A stretch of 64,000 bases of DNA from Pantoea alfalfae (GTDB lineage Bacteria > Pseudomonadota > Gammaproteobacteria > Enterobacterales > Enterobacteriaceae). The stretch lies in contig NZ_CP082292.1 of the NCBI RefSeq assembly GCF_019880205.1, positions 1,984,001-2,048,000 of the forward strand, given 5' to 3'. Positions 17,823 to 27,225 of this stretch are shown here, piece by piece (within the stretch, counting starts at the first letter, position 1; the number at the start of each line of letters is the position of its first letter). The translations under genes and the position numbers were made by a program. The notes beneath the pieces were generated by a model, which worked only from the letters and a program-made list of their open reading frames with translations, was not told the DNA's origin and did no database searches.

Positions 17823-18146
17823 TCATGAGATCTGGAGGACTGCGCGGTGGGTTTTCAGCAGGGTGAAAAGCTGGAACTGCGTTGCCTCGTTCTCCTCACG
17901 CAGCACCTCGCCTTTTTTATAAATAATATGATGTACATGGCCGAGCTGACGCCAGACCACAATCGCCGAGGCGATAAGGGCGCAATGTTGCTCCGCCTGC
18001 ACACACTCAATGGTGGCATAGTGCGTTTCATCCAGACCATTCACAAACACCTTTATCGCATCTGCAGGTAATATCGCCCGGAGATCATCCAGCATCACCC
18101 GGCTGACTGACTGCGAAAGAAACAGTGTTAACCACTTCGTTGTCAT
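17823..18146 (-). CDS. Hypothetical protein, 107 aa
   Basis: I do not recognise this family. The frame extends to 18230, but the ATG at 18146 (MTTKWLTLFLSQSVSR) has AGGGA about 6-7 nt upstream and the upstream residues look like leader sequence. The protein is soluble-looking, with no signal peptide or membrane helix, and contains LDDLRAILPADAIKVFVNGLDETHYATIECVQAEQHCALIASAIVVW-type alternating segments that suggest a small alpha/beta fold. The yoaK-like gene lies 43 bp downstream on the same strand, so they may share a transcript. Confidence 0.65.
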   Translation of the reverse strand: MTTKWLTLFLSQSVSRVMLDDLRAILPADAIKVFVNGLDETHYATIECVQAEQHCALIASAIVVWRQLGHVHHIIYKKGEVLREENEATQFQLFTLLKTHRAVLQIS

Positions 18147-18368
18147 CCCAATCCCTGATCCAATCAATTTGCCCCAGTTTATACGACCTTCTCTGCGGTA
18201 AAGAAGGCTTCTTTGCCCTTTTGCCACCATACCAGTTTAAATGGCAGTCAGTTTAAAAGTGTGCTGCGCCACACAGCAAAATGATAAAAAAGTCAGAATA
18301 ATAAGATACTTAACATATTCATTGTCCGGTTATCTGACAACGTTGAAATTGTGATCCTTAACGTTGAT

Positions 18369-18445
18369 AACGGGTAAATATTGCCACTTCGCTGCGGCTT
18401 CCGGCATTTATCCAAAGGCTGAGGAATTCCTGCAAAACGTAGACT
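18369..18445 (+). promoter_or_regulatory. Probable RhaS-activated promoter of rhaT
   Basis: A TAGACT -10 box (18440-18445) equals the E. coli rhaBAD -10. Upstream are GGCATTTATCCAAAGGC (18403-18419), resembling the promoter-proximal RhaS half-site, and AACGGGTAAATATTGCC (18369-18385), ending in the conserved TTGCC of the distal half-site, 17 bp apart as in the rhaB promoter of this window. A TGTGA at 18350-18354 could be half of a CRP site. The layout is read from sequence; the assignment relies on E. coli knowledge. Confidence 0.6.
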
Positions 18446-18504
18446 GCATGCTGAACGGAAGCTGACAGGTTTCCGACAGGCCTCAACCTAACCGGGGAAT
18501 AACA

Positions 18505-19539
18505 ATGAACAGCGCCATTATTGCAGGTATATTCTGGCATTTTGTCGGTGCTGCCAGCGCCGCATGTTTTTACGCGCCTTTTAAACAGGTGAAAAGATGG
18601 TCATGGGAAACCATGTGGTCAATTGGTGGCCTGATGTCGTGGCTGATCCTGCCGTGGGCGGTGAGTGCCATTTTACTGCCAGACTTTATGACCTATTACA
18701 GCAGTTTCACGCTGTCGCAACTGACGCCGGTCTTTCTGTTTGGCGCGATGTGGGGCATTGGCAATATTAACTACGGCCTGACCATGCGTTACCTCGGCAT
18801 GTCGATGGGAATCGGTATCGCAATTGGCATTACCCTGGTGGTCGGCACGCTGATGACGCCACTCCTGCAGGGCCGTTTTGGCGAACTGTTCGCCTCGGCG
18901 GGGGGCCGGTTAACCCTGCTGGGCGTGCTGGTGGCGCTGATTGGCGTTGGGATTGTGACACGTGCCGGGCTATTAAAGGAGCGGGCGCTGGGAATAAACG
19001 CCGAAGAGTTTAATCTCAGAAAAGGACTGCTGCTGGCGGTAATGTGCGGCATTTTCTCAGCGGGTATGTCCTTTGCGATGGATGCGGCGAAACCGATGCA
19101 TCAGGCCGCCGCTAATCTGGGCATCGATCCGCTTTATGTGGCTTTACCCAGCTACGTCATTATCATGGGCGGCGGTGCACTGGTGAATCTGGCCTTTTGT
19201 TTCTGGCGGCTGGCCACCCGGCCTGAGCTGTCGGTACGTAAAGATTTCTCTGTCGGGAAGTCGCTGCTGATTGCCAATACCGCTTTTGCGGTGCTCGGCG
19301 GCACCATGTGGTATCTGCAGTTCTTCTTTTACGCCTGGGGCCACGCCAGAATCCCGGCGCAGTATGACTACGTCAGCTGGATGTTGCACATGAGCCTTTA
19401 CGTTCTGTGTGGTGGCCTGGTGGGCCTGCTGATGAAAGAGTGGAAGTCAGCAGGGCGTCGCCCGGTGAGCGTGTTATCGATCGGTTGTGTGGTGATCATC
19501 ATTGCCGCTAACATCGTCGGGCTGGGTATGGCGGCCTGA
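18505..19539 (+). CDS. rhaT: L-rhamnose/H+ symporter RhaT
   Basis: This 344-aa protein has exactly the length of E. coli RhaT and about ten membrane helices. Stretches such as [53 protein letters not shown] and [20 protein letters not shown] are near identical. RhaT imports L-rhamnose with protons across the inner membrane. A RhaS-type promoter is visible upstream. It is encoded about 2.5 kb from rhaB with rhaSR between, so the whole regulon is clustered. A hairpin and repeat element C follow it. Confidence 0.97.
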   Translation: MNSAIIAGIFWHFVGAASAACFYAPFKQVKRWSWETMWSIGGLMSWLILPWAVSAILLPDFMTYYSSFTLSQLTPVFLFGAMWGIGNINYGLTMRYLGMSMGIGIAIGITLVVGTLMTPLLQGRFGELFASAGGRLTLLGVLVALIGVGIVTRAGLLKERALGINAEEFNLRKGLLLAVMCGIFSAGMSFAMDAAKPMHQAAANLGIDPLYVALPSYVIIMGGGALVNLAFCFWRLATRPELSVRKDFSVGKSLLIANTAFAVLGGTMWYLQFFFYAWGHARIPAQYDYVSWMLHMSLYVLCGGLVGLLMKEWKSAGRRPVSVLSIGCVVIIIAANIVGLGMAA

Positions 19540-19569
19540 TTGCGAAGAGTAATGCTGTCTTTATGCAGG

Positions 19570-19592
19570 AAGGGCCTGAATAACAGGCCCTT
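19570..19592. terminator. Hairpin after rhaT
   Basis: A perfect 9-bp stem (AAGGGCCTG/CAGGCCCTT) with loop AATAA lies 31 bp after the rhaT stop. The T-tract is short, so termination may be weak. Its stem sequence recurs in the terminator at 20047-20070, on the other side of element C. Confidence 0.6.
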
Positions 19593-19622
19593 AGCGTTAG
19601 CAAAGATGCGGTCAGATCGTGC

Positions 19623-19969
19623 GCGCTCAGGGAACACGATCAGATCGGAAAGACGCAAAAGCCGCCATCCATGGCATGCTCTACCCGCACAATTACGCAC
19701 CTCATCCCTGAGGTGCGCCCGTTACCGGGCCAACGCTCTGCGTTGTTCAAAAACGCTCCCGGCGTTTTTAGTACGCACCTCATCCCTGAGGTGCGCCCGT
19801 TACCGGGCCAACGCTCTGCGTTGTTCAAAAACGCTCCCGGCGTTTTTAGTACGCACCTCATCCCTGAGGTGCGCCCATTACCGGGTCAACGCTCTGGGTT
19901 GTTCAAAAACGCCTGGCGTTTTTGTCCATGGTGCGGGACGCTTTCCTCTTCTGACCGTGTTCCCTGCGC
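19623..19969 (+). repeat. Repeat element C: terminal inverted repeats plus three 78-bp units
   Basis: This 347-bp element lies between the convergent rhaT and rhaR genes. Its ends carry GGGAACACGATCAGA on the left and, inverted, GGGAACACGGTCAGA on the right. The units start at 19696, 19774 and 19852 (78 bp apart), with the same hairpins as element B. The internal CAACGCGTTG palindrome is degraded to CAACGCTCTGCGTTG in the first two units and further changed in the third. Confidence 0.92.
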
Positions 19970-19974
19970 TTTGT

Positions 19975-20070
19975 AGCAAGTGCATTGCTGCTCATTCATT
20001 GCGGCAATCTCAGTGCGCTAAATTGTTTGCCGCAAGGGTGTTGAATGGGCCTCCAACACAGGCCCTTTTT
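19975..20070 (+). ncRNA. Possible small RNA or displaced 3'-end module between element C and rhaR
   Basis: This stretch has a 9-bp inverted repeat, TTGCGGCAA (19999-20007) with TTGCCGCAA (20027-20035). It is followed by a clear intrinsic terminator in the + direction: GGGCCT/AGGCCC with a 7-nt loop and T5 (20047-20070), which overlaps the rhaR stop codon. No promoter is evident. It may be a small RNA, or the original rhaT 3' end separated from the gene by element C. Confidence 0.3.
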
Positions 20071-20935
20071 ATTCAGACTCGGCACTTTTCAAAACCTGCC
20101 GTGGCGCAATAAATCGCTGACGCCAGGCGCTGGGCGTTAAACCGGTATCACGGGTGAAGACCACCGAGAAATAGTTACTGTCATCAAAGCCGCAGCGGGC
20201 GGCAACCTCACTAATCAGGCAATCCTGAGTGCGCAGCAGATATTTTGCCTGGCAGAGCTGCAACTGGCGCAGGTAATGACCAATGGTCATTCCGGTCTGC
20301 TGACGAAAAAGCTGCCGCAGCGCCCGCTCACTGAGCTGATTCTGCTGACAAAATGCCGCCAGATCGAAGGGACGGGCAAGGGCACCCTGCAAGGCTGACA
20401 TTAGCAGATCGAGCTGTTCCCCCTCCGGCAATGCCCAGGGGCGATCGGCAGCGTAACCATGGCGGCGCAGAATCAATGCCAGCTGTAAAAACAATGCCTC
20501 AGAGAGCTGCACTGACAGCGGATCGCTTTTGCGGCTTTCACGCTCCAGCTGGCTGATAACACCACGGGCCAGTGACATGCCGCGCGTGGTCAGACGCCAG
20601 CAGCTGGGCGAGTCCGGTCCCTGTTGTGGCAGGAGCTGATTCCAGTCAAGGCTAAGGCCAAAGCGGTCACGGCAGTAGAGGATATTATCCAGCACCAGAT
20701 TGTTGACGCTATCGTAGCTATGGCAGTCACTGTCGCGGATATAAAAAACATCGCCGCAGGTTATCAGCCAGGGACGATCATTGAGGACATGCAGGCCGTT
20801 ACCGCGCCAGACAATCACGATTTCGCTGAATTCGTGTTGATGGGGCGGAAAGGAGGGTTGGGGCATCCTTTCGGCAACCGCCACCGGTAAACTGGCGGCG
20901 GGAAAATAGTCATCCCGACTGAGTATCAACGCCAT
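20069..20935 (-). CDS. rhaR: L-rhamnose-responsive activator RhaR (AraC family)
   Basis: This 288-aa AraC/XylS regulator is similar to E. coli RhaR (282 aa). It has an N-terminal cupin sugar-binding domain with EIVIVWRGNGLHVLNDRPW and a C-terminal double helix-turn-helix (QQTGMTIGHYLRQLQLCQAKYLLR; GFDDSNYFSVVFTRDTGLTP). In E. coli RhaR binds rhamnose and activates rhaSR. It is the second gene of a rhaSR unit, 11 bp after rhaS, with SD AAGGAG. Its stop codon overlaps a + strand terminator. Confidence 0.95.
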   Translation of the reverse strand: MALILSRDDYFPAASLPVAVAERMPQPSFPPHQHEFSEIVIVWRGNGLHVLNDRPWLITCGDVFYIRDSDCHSYDSVNNLVLDNILYCRDRFGLSLDWNQLLPQQGPDSPSCWRLTTRGMSLARGVISQLERESRKSDPLSVQLSEALFLQLALILRRHGYAADRPWALPEGEQLDLLMSALQGALARPFDLAAFCQQNQLSERALRQLFRQQTGMTIGHYLRQLQLCQAKYLLRTQDCLISEVAARCGFDDSNYFSVVFTRDTGLTPSAWRQRFIAPRQVLKSAESE

Positions 20936-20946
20936 ACTTTGCTCCT

Positions 20947-21768
20947 TTACAACATCTGCTGGCGCTCCGCTCGCGGTGCGCAGCCAAATTCGCGCCTGAA
21001 CAGGGTTGAGAAATGGTTACTGTCACCAAATCCACACTGGAAGGCGATATCGGTAATTCGCATATCACTGTGACGCAGCAGATGACGAGCCTGTAACAGC
21101 CGCAAACGGTTCAGATAGCGCTGCGGCGTACTGCCGGTTTGCTGTTTCATCTGCCGATGCAGGGTTCGCAGTGACAGGGAGAAGCGATCAGCCAGCTCCT
21201 CCCAGACAATCTCGTCACTGTAATGGTCGCCGAGCCAGTCGAGCAGGCGATGCAACCGTGCCTCCTGATCCTGACTCTGCCCGTCAATGCAGGCTTCACG
21301 CAGCAGCACCAGCAACTGTAAAAAGAGCTGTTCCTGGTGCGCCTGTTTCTCCAGCGACCAGGTATCTTCCTGCTGCATTTTCGCTGTCACGCTCAGCGCC
21401 TGCGCCATTACTTTATGATTGATACGCCAGTGAGAGGTATATTGCCCGTCCTGATCGCAGGGCAACAAAGCCTGCAGCCCGGAGAGAAAGCGAAACGCGC
21501 CGGGACTGCGATAAAGCACATTGGTCAGGCAAAGATTGTCTGTCTGCTCATAGAGATGACGATCGTGATCGCGCACAAAGCAGACACAGCCCGCACATAG
21601 CGTCTGCGGCTGGCCATTAAACACATGAATGCCGGAGCCTTGCTCCACCAGTACAATCTCATGAAAATCATGATGATGTTCCGGAAAAGCTGCCTGCGGT
21701 ATGCGGGGTTCAATCGCTATCGCGTAATCGCCTTCGGGAAAAAAATCTGCACTGTGCAATATGGTCAT
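20947..21768 (-). CDS. rhaS: L-rhamnose-responsive activator RhaS (AraC family)
   Basis: This 273-aa AraC-family protein is similar to E. coli RhaS (278 aa). The N-terminal sugar domain contains [24 protein letters not shown]. The C-terminal HTH pair contains [21 protein letters not shown] and [25 protein letters not shown]. RhaS bound to rhamnose activates rhaBAD and rhaT. It is divergent from rhaB across 291 bp, the standard enterobacterial layout, and co-transcribed with rhaR. The RhaS half-sites seen at 21954-22004 support its identity. Confidence 0.95.
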   Translation of the reverse strand: MTILHSADFFPEGDYAIAIEPRIPQAAFPEHHHDFHEIVLVEQGSGIHVFNGQPQTLCAGCVCFVRDHDRHLYEQTDNLCLTNVLYRSPGAFRFLSGLQALLPCDQDGQYTSHWRINHKVMAQALSVTAKMQQEDTWSLEKQAHQEQLFLQLLVLLREACIDGQSQDQEARLHRLLDWLGDHYSDEIVWEELADRFSLSLRTLHRQMKQQTGSTPQRYLNRLRLLQARHLLRHSDMRITDIAFQCGFGDSNHFSTLFRREFGCAPRAERQQML

Positions 21769-21934
21769 CGTCGTCTCTCGCTGCTTAACAAAACCGTAAC
21801 GCAGTCTAATCAGGACGCTGTTACCTTACCTTGAATTTTCAGCTGGACTCAGCAGGAATCATGCTGATTTTTCAAGAAATCCCTGGCAGCTAACAGATTT
21901 GCGGCAGGGGTCACATCGCCTCTGCTGCCATCTC

Positions 21935-22029
21935 TGTGATCTCTCTCACGAAGTTCTTTGCCCATCTGCCAGCCACTAACGCCTGTTGGCATTCTCGGGA
22001 AGGTGACGACCAGGCAAGATTTTTACTCT
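21935..22029 (+). promoter_or_regulatory. rhaBADM promoter with CRP and RhaS sites
   Basis: A near-consensus CRP site TGTGA-N6-TCACG is at 21935-21950. It is followed by a distal RhaS half-site TTCTTTGCCCATCTGCC (21954-21970) and an inverted proximal half-site GGCATTCTCGGGAAGGT (21988-22004) 17 bp on. A -10 box TACTCT (22024-22029) lies 19 bp after the proximal half-site. The order and the 19-bp distance equal those of the E. coli rhaBAD promoter as I recall it, and CGGGAAGGT differs from the E. coli CGAGAAGGT by one base. A CTGTGA-N8-TCACAG inverted repeat follows in the 5' leader. Confidence 0.8.
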
Positions 22030-22059
22030 GTGACCACTTAATCACAGGGAAAAGTCGCC

Positions 22060-23532
22060 ATGACCAGGAGAAACATTGTTGCTATCGATCTCGGCGCATC
22101 CAGCGGACGGGTTATGCTCGCCAGCTGGGATGCCGCGCAGCGCCAGCTGGCACTGCGTGAGGTCCGGCGCTTTAAAAATAAGCGCCAGCGTCGTGCCGGT
22201 TATGACTGCTGGGATCTGTCTATGCTGGAGCAGGAGATACGCGCCGGGTTGGCTCAGTTAGATGATGAAGGCATCGTCCCTGACAGTATCGGCATCGACA
22301 CCTGGGGTGTTGATATGGTGCTGCTGGATGCAGAGGGTGAGCCGGTGGGTGAAGCGGTCAGCTATCGTGATGCGCGCACGCATGGCCTGATGGAGCAGGC
22401 GCAGCACGAGCTCAGCCGTAGCGCCATTTATGCCCGAACCGGCATTCAGTTTCTGCCGTTCAATACACTCTATCAGATGCGCGCTCTGCATCAGCAGCAG
22501 CCCGACTGGCAGGCCCGCGTGGCGCATGCGCTGATGATACCTGACTACCTGCATTATCGCCTGACCGGTAATCTCAACTGGGAATACACCAACGCGACCA
22601 CCACGCAAATGCTCAATATTCACAGCGGTGAGTGGGATCGCGATTTGCTCGCCTGGGCGGGCGTTGATGCGCGATGGTTTGGCCAGCCGCAGGCACCAGG
22701 CAATACCGTCGGTCACTGGATCAATCGCGCAGGCACGGCGGTTCCGGTGATCGCCGTCGCCACTCACGACACGGCCAGCGCAGTTCTTGCAACGCCGCTG
22801 ATGCAGGACGACGCCGCCTATCTTAGCTCGGGTACCTGGTCGTTGATGGGCTTCGAAAGTCTGCAGCCCTATGCCTGCGATACTGCACTGCGCGCCAACA
22901 TCACCAACGAAGGCGGCGCAGAGGGGTATCGCGTACTGAAAAACATCATGGGGCTGTGGCTGTTGCAGCGAATCTGCAGCGAACTGCAGATTGACGATCT
23001 CAGCATGCTGATTGAAGAGACAGCCCGTCAGCCCGCCTGTGTTTCACTCATCAGTCCCAATGATGCGCGTTTCATCAATCCAGACAGCATGGTCAATGAG
23101 ATTCAGAACGCCTGCGCAGAGCAGGGCATGCCGGTGCCACAATCTGCCGCTGCGCTGGCGCGCTGCATATTTGATAGCCTGGCGCTGCTCTACCGTGAAG
23201 TAATCCAGGAGCTGGCTCAGTTGCGCGGCAAGCCTTTCAGCCAGTTGCACGTGGTGGGAGGCGGCAGCCAGAACCGCTTTCTTAATCAGCTCTGCGCCGA
23301 TGCCTGCCAGATCCCGGTCCTGGCAGGCCCGGTTGAAGCCTCCACGCTGGGTAACGTTGGTTGCCAGCTGATTGCACTGGGCGAGCTGACCGATGTGGCT
23401 GATTTCCGCTGCAGCGTCATTAACAACTTCCCACTCGAAAAATTCGAACCGCAAACACACAGCGTCTTCAGTGCCAGTCAGGCACGCTTCGCGACGCTGA
23501 GTCAACCCGCTAAGGAACCCGCTTATGACTAA
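22060..23532 (+). CDS. rhaB: Rhamnulokinase RhaB
   Basis: This 490-aa FGGY-family sugar kinase (E. coli RhaB 489) phosphorylates L-rhamnulose to rhamnulose-1-phosphate with ATP. It shows the N-terminal phosphate-binding [50 protein letters not shown], and the C-terminal [17 protein letters not shown] of the ATPase fold. The ATG has AGGGA upstream. It is the first gene of rhaBADM and overlaps rhaA by 8 bp. Regulation by RhaS and CRP is visible upstream. Confidence 0.97.
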   Translation: MTRRNIVAIDLGASSGRVMLASWDAAQRQLALREVRRFKNKRQRRAGYDCWDLSMLEQEIRAGLAQLDDEGIVPDSIGIDTWGVDMVLLDAEGEPVGEAVSYRDARTHGLMEQAQHELSRSAIYARTGIQFLPFNTLYQMRALHQQQPDWQARVAHALMIPDYLHYRLTGNLNWEYTNATTTQMLNIHSGEWDRDLLAWAGVDARWFGQPQAPGNTVGHWINRAGTAVPVIAVATHDTASAVLATPLMQDDAAYLSSGTWSLMGFESLQPYACDTALRANITNEGGAEGYRVLKNIMGLWLLQRICSELQIDDLSMLIEETARQPACVSLISPNDARFINPDSMVNEIQNACAEQGMPVPQSAAALARCIFDSLALLYREVIQELAQLRGKPFSQLHVVGGGSQNRFLNQLCADACQIPVLAGPVEASTLGNVGCQLIALGELTDVADFRCSVINNFPLEKFEPQTHSVFSASQARFATLSQPAKEPAYD

Positions 23533-24781
23533 GCAGATTGAACAGGCTTTTGAACTGGCTAAACAACGCTACGCTGAAAATGGGGTTGATGTTGAGCAGG
23601 CCATCTGCCAGCTGGATCGCATTCCGGTCTCCATGCACTGCTGGCAGGGTGATGATGTCCGGGGATTTGAGAACCCCCAGGGCGCATTGACCGGCGGCAT
23701 TCAGGCGACCGGTAACTACCCTGGACGGGCACGGAATGCCAGTGAACTACGCAGTGATATCGACAAGGCTATGTCGCTGATCCCTGGCGCTAAACGTCTG
23801 AACCTGCACGCTATCTACCTTGAAAGCGACAAGCCGGTGGACAGGGATGCCATTGAACCTGCCCATTTTGCCAATTGGGTCGCCTGGGCCAAAGAGAATA
23901 AGCTGGGTCTCGATTTTAACCCAAGCTGCTTCTCGCATCCAAAGAGCGCTGATGGCTTTACGCTATCGCACAGTGATAAAACCGTCCGTCAGTTCTGGAT
24001 CGACCACTGCAAAGCGAGTCGCCTCATCTCCGCTTCATTTGGTGAGCAGCTTGGCACCCCCTCAATGATGAATATCTGGGTGCCGGACGGTATGAAAGAT
24101 ATCACCGTGGATCGGCTTGCCCCGCGTGAGCGCCTGATGAGTGCGCTGGATGAAATCATCTCAGAAAAAATCAACCCGCAGCATCATATCGATGCGGTTG
24201 AGAGCAAGCTGTTTGGCATAGGCGCTGAGAGCTACACCGTAGGTTCTAATGAGTTTTATCTTGGCTATGCCGCCAGTCGCCAGACGGCGCTGTGCCTGGA
24301 TGCAGGACATTTCCATCCCACTGAAGTGATTTCCGACAAAATTTCCGCCGCCATGCTCTATGTGCCGCGCCTGCTGCTGCACGTCAGCCGTCCGGTGCGC
24401 TGGGATAGCGACCATGTTGTGCTGCTGGATGATGAGACCCAGGCTATCGCCAGTGAGATTGTCCGTCACCAGCTGTTCGACAAAGTGCATATCGGCCTCG
24501 ACTTCTTCGACGCCTCAATTAACCGTATTGCCGCCTGGGTTATCGGCACCCGTAATACCAAAAAAGCGCTGCTGCGTGCCTTACTGGAGCCAACCGACCG
24601 CTTACGGCAGGCCGAGAACAGCGGCGATTACACCGCGCGGCTTACCCTGCTGGAAGAGCAAAAATCACTGCCATGGCAGGCGGTCTGGGAAGCGTGGTGC
24701 CTGCGCCATGACGTCCCGGCTGATGCCAGCTGGTTAGGCGATGTCCGTCATTATGAACAACAGATCTTGAGCCAACGTTAA
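23525..24781 (+). CDS. rhaA: L-rhamnose isomerase RhaA
   Basis: This 418-aa enzyme (E. coli 419) is a TIM-barrel, Mn2+-dependent isomerase converting L-rhamnose to L-rhamnulose in the cytoplasm. Conserved stretches include [61 protein letters not shown] and [14 protein letters not shown], which carry the substrate and metal ligands. The SD AAGGA lies inside the end of rhaB, consistent with coupled translation; rhaD follows after 10 bp. Confidence 0.97.
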   Translation: MTKQIEQAFELAKQRYAENGVDVEQAICQLDRIPVSMHCWQGDDVRGFENPQGALTGGIQATGNYPGRARNASELRSDIDKAMSLIPGAKRLNLHAIYLESDKPVDRDAIEPAHFANWVAWAKENKLGLDFNPSCFSHPKSADGFTLSHSDKTVRQFWIDHCKASRLISASFGEQLGTPSMMNIWVPDGMKDITVDRLAPRERLMSALDEIISEKINPQHHIDAVESKLFGIGAESYTVGSNEFYLGYAASRQTALCLDAGHFHPTEVISDKISAAMLYVPRLLLHVSRPVRWDSDHVVLLDDETQAIASEIVRHQLFDKVHIGLDFFDASINRIAAWVIGTRNTKKALLRALLEPTDRLRQAENSGDYTARLTLLEEQKSLPWQAVWEAWCLRHDVPADASWLGDVRHYEQQILSQR

Positions 24782-24791
24782 GGATTTCATT

Positions 24792-25634
24792 ATGCAAAGC
24801 ATTCTTTCTTCCGGATTTGTTAAGGGAATGGTCAAAGCGACCAGCGACATGTGGCTCAAGGGCTGGGACGAACGTAACGGCGGTAACGTCAGCCTCCGTC
24901 TGCTGGAGGAGGAGGTTAAGCCCTTCGCCACCGATTTCTATAAGGAGCCGCGTTGCATTGAGCTGACACAGCCAGCGCCAGCGCTGGCGAATGACTGGTT
25001 TCTGGTAACCGGGTCAGGTAAATTCATGCGCAACGTCCAGCTGGATCCGGCGGATTGTCTGGCACTGCTGCAGGTGGATGACAAGGGACTTTCCTATAAA
25101 ATTCACTGGGGCCTGTCGAATGGCGGTTTGCCCACCTCTGAGCTGGCATCACACTTTCAGTCTCATGCGGTACGTAAAGCCGTCAGCAAAGGCGCAGATC
25201 GGGTGATAATGCACTGCCATGCGACCAACTTTATGGCTCTGAGTTACGTGGTTGAGATGGACTCTGCGCGCTTTACCCGTTTGCTGTGGGAAGGCAGTAC
25301 CGAATGTCTGGTGGTCTTCCCGGATGGCGTGGGTGTGCTGCCATGGATGGTTCCTGGCACCGATGAAATCGGCACTGCGACTGCCGGACAGATGCAGTCT
25401 CACACCCTGGTGATGTGGCCATTCCACGGCGTCTTTGGCACAGGCCCGACACTCGATGAAACCTTTGGTCTGATTGATACGGCGGAAAAATCGTCAGAAG
25501 TGATCGTCAAAGTGCTTTCAATGGGCGGAATTCGCCAGAGCATCACCACCGAACAGCTGATTGCCTTGGGTGAGCGCTTTGGCGTGAAGCCGTGGCAACC
25601 GGCGCTGAATGTGGGGCCAGCCAATGCTGCGTAA
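24792..25634 (+). CDS. rhaD: Rhamnulose-1-phosphate aldolase RhaD
   Basis: This 280-aa class II aldolase (E. coli 274) splits rhamnulose-1-phosphate into dihydroxyacetone phosphate and L-lactaldehyde. The zinc-site histidines are visible in MHCHATNF and near [13 protein letters not shown], and the N-terminal [14 protein letters not shown] matches the family. The lactaldehyde product is the substrate of AldA encoded at 15.8-17.2 kb. The SD AAGGA precedes the ATG. The 3' end overlaps rhaM by 11 bp. Confidence 0.97.
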   Translation: MQSILSSGFVKGMVKATSDMWLKGWDERNGGNVSLRLLEEEVKPFATDFYKEPRCIELTQPAPALANDWFLVTGSGKFMRNVQLDPADCLALLQVDDKGLSYKIHWGLSNGGLPTSELASHFQSHAVRKAVSKGADRVIMHCHATNFMALSYVVEMDSARFTRLLWEGSTECLVVFPDGVGVLPWMVPGTDEIGTATAGQMQSHTLVMWPFHGVFGTGPTLDETFGLIDTAEKSSEVIVKVLSMGGIRQSITTEQLIALGERFGVKPWQPALNVGPANAA

Positions 25635-25938
25635 AGCCTTTGTGATGCAGGTGAATGCCGACTGTCATGCAGAGTATGAGCGTCGTCACTCCCCAATCTG
25701 GCCTGAACTGGCTGAGACGCTGAAAGCACACGGCGCGCATAACTATGCCATCTGGCTGGACGCAGAGCGCAGTCTGCTGTTCGCCAGCGTTGAGATTGAA
25801 TCTGAAGCACGCTGGGAAGCGGTGGCAAAAACCGAGGTGTGTCAGCGCTGGTGGGCATCAATGAAAGATGTGATGCCGTCTAATGCGGATAACAGCCCGA
25901 TCAGTCAGTCATTGAAACCAGTGTTCTTTCTGGAATAA
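25624..25938 (+). CDS. rhaM: L-rhamnose mutarotase RhaM
   Basis: This 104-aa protein equals E. coli RhaM in length and is collinear with it ([44 protein letters not shown]). It interconverts the alpha and beta anomers of L-rhamnose so that RhaA receives its preferred form. The frame is open upstream to 25609, but the ATG at 25624 gives the family N-terminus and overlaps rhaD by 11 bp. It is the last gene of the operon and is followed by a GC-rich hairpin. Confidence 0.96.
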   Translation: MLRKAFVMQVNADCHAEYERRHSPIWPELAETLKAHGAHNYAIWLDAERSLLFASVEIESEARWEAVAKTEVCQRWWASMKDVMPSNADNSPISQSLKPVFFLE

Positions 25939-25947
25939 AGCAGGGAA

Positions 25948-25966
25948 AGGGCGGCATCGCCGCCCT
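25948..25966. terminator. Hairpin after rhaM
   Basis: A perfect 8-bp stem (AGGGCGGC/GCCGCCCT) with loop ATC lies between rhaM and the convergent comR stop. There is no T-run. Confidence 0.55.
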
Positions 25967-25972
25967 GATACT

Positions 25973-26623
25973 CTAACGCTTAGCCTGACACAAGCCGGTC
26001 AGCGTTGGCCACATGGCCATCAGCGTATCAATAATACCCTCAAGATCGTCACGCTCTGCGCCTTCGCGCGCGCGCACTGACATGCCCTGCAGCATACAAC
26101 TCAGATAACGTGACAGCGCCGGAATATTTACTGCCGCACTCAGTTCGCCACGTCGCTGGCGCGCCAGCAAAAAATCACTCAGCACATGCTCCTGCGACTG
26201 ATGTTGCTGTTGTAGCATGGCGGCAATCTCTGCCGACGCCGCCGACAGGGCAGTTGAGGTGCAGATAAAGAAGCACCCACCGGGAGAGTCACGTTCGGTA
26301 AAACAGGCTGCAGTAGAGCGGAAATAGGCTTCAATGGCCCGATCCACCGGTAACTGATCATCGCCTAATGCCGCTTTACGCCATGCGCTGAACTTCTCTA
26401 CATAACGCTCCATCGCTGCGCGAAATAGTCCCTCTTTATTCACAAATTCTGCGTAGAGGGTTGGCGCTTTTGCGCCGGTTGCGGCGACCAGATCGGCGAG
26501 AGAGGTTCCCTCGTAACCGTGCGTCCAGAACAGGGTCAGAGCTTTATCAAGCGCGGCTTCGCGATCGAACACTTTGGGTCGGCCGCGGCATTTTTTTACA
26601 TCGCAATCCTGAACCTGACTCAT
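25973..26623 (-). CDS. comR: TetR-family repressor ComR
   Basis: This 216-aa TetR regulator is close to E. coli ComR: KKCRGRPKVFDREAALDKAL, TLFWTHGYEGTSLADLV and ATGAKAPTLYAEFVNKEGLF form the HTH, and ARQRRGELS and GMSVRAREGA occur later. ComR is a copper-sensitive repressor of bhsA (comC), an outer-membrane/stress protein that lowers copper permeability. Here it is divergent from two bhsA-like genes, the same pairing as in E. coli. I chose the ATG at 26623 (GAGG upstream) over the longer 26647 start. Confidence 0.9.
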   Translation of the reverse strand: MSQVQDCDVKKCRGRPKVFDREAALDKALTLFWTHGYEGTSLADLVAATGAKAPTLYAEFVNKEGLFRAAMERYVEKFSAWRKAALGDDQLPVDRAIEAYFRSTAACFTERDSPGGCFFICTSTALSAASAEIAAMLQQQHQSQEHVLSDFLLARQRRGELSAAVNIPALSRYLSCMLQGMSVRAREGAERDDLEGIIDTLMAMWPTLTGLCQAKR

Positions 26624-26812
26624 ACACCCTCTCAGACAGTAAAACATCTTATTAAATTACCGATCATTATAAAAATGTGCAAGGTCTATTAAAAACGTCA
26701 CCCACAAGCGTTGTCATTTTGTGCGTCGGCGCAATCTTACCGCCCCTATGGTTAAGTCAGAAAAGGGGCTGAAGCCCATAATCACGCCACTTCACGAATA
26801 AAATAACGTTCA

Positions 26813-26861
26813 TTAAATAAATGTTGACGACGAATCGGATCAGAGTCTATCATTTATTTAA
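26813..26861. promoter_or_regulatory. AT-rich inverted repeats, candidate ComR operator
   Basis: TTAAATAAATG (26813-26823) and CATTTATTTAA (26851-26861) form a perfect 11-bp inverted repeat with 27 bp between, each next to AACGTTC. They sit in the 308-bp gap between comR and the first bhsA-like gene, 71-119 bp before that gene's ATG. Assignment to ComR is by position. Confidence 0.5.
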
Positions 26862-26931
26862 CGTTCGTTAATTAAACGACGACAACTCGACTCAGACCAT
26901 CCGAATTCAAATACCGAATAGAGAGAATTTT

Positions 26932-27189
26932 ATGAAATCCATCAAAACTACTTTGGCAGCACTGCTACTGACTACCCTGACTTTTGGCGCTTATGCCGCT
27001 GATCTCGTGACCAGTGAGCCGTCTAATCAGCAGCCAGTAGGCACCATCTCAGTACAAGGTGGCACCAACCTGACTTCCCTTGAATCACAGCTGAGTGCCA
27101 AAGCTGATGAAGCCGGTGCGAAATCATTCCGCATCACCTCAACCAGCGGCCAGAATAAACTGCACGGCACGGCTGTGATTTATCAGTAA
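26932..27189 (+). CDS. BhsA/McbA-like periplasmic protein (DUF1471), copy 1
   Basis: This 85-aa protein has a signal peptide of about 22 residues (ending AYA, then ADLV) and one DUF1471 (YdgH/BhsA/McbA) domain with VGTISV, TNLTSLESQLSAKADEAGAKSFRITS and LHGTAVIYQ. E. coli BhsA has the same length and layout and acts in copper and multiple-stress tolerance and biofilm. It is divergent from comR and is followed after 36 bp by a second copy. Confidence 0.9.
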   Translation: MKSIKTTLAALLLTTLTFGAYAADLVTSEPSNQQPVGTISVQGGTNLTSLESQLSAKADEAGAKSFRITSTSGQNKLHGTAVIYQ

Positions 27190-27225
27190 TTTGGTTTCAA
27201 CAGATGAAGTGAGAAGGGGTTCGTT

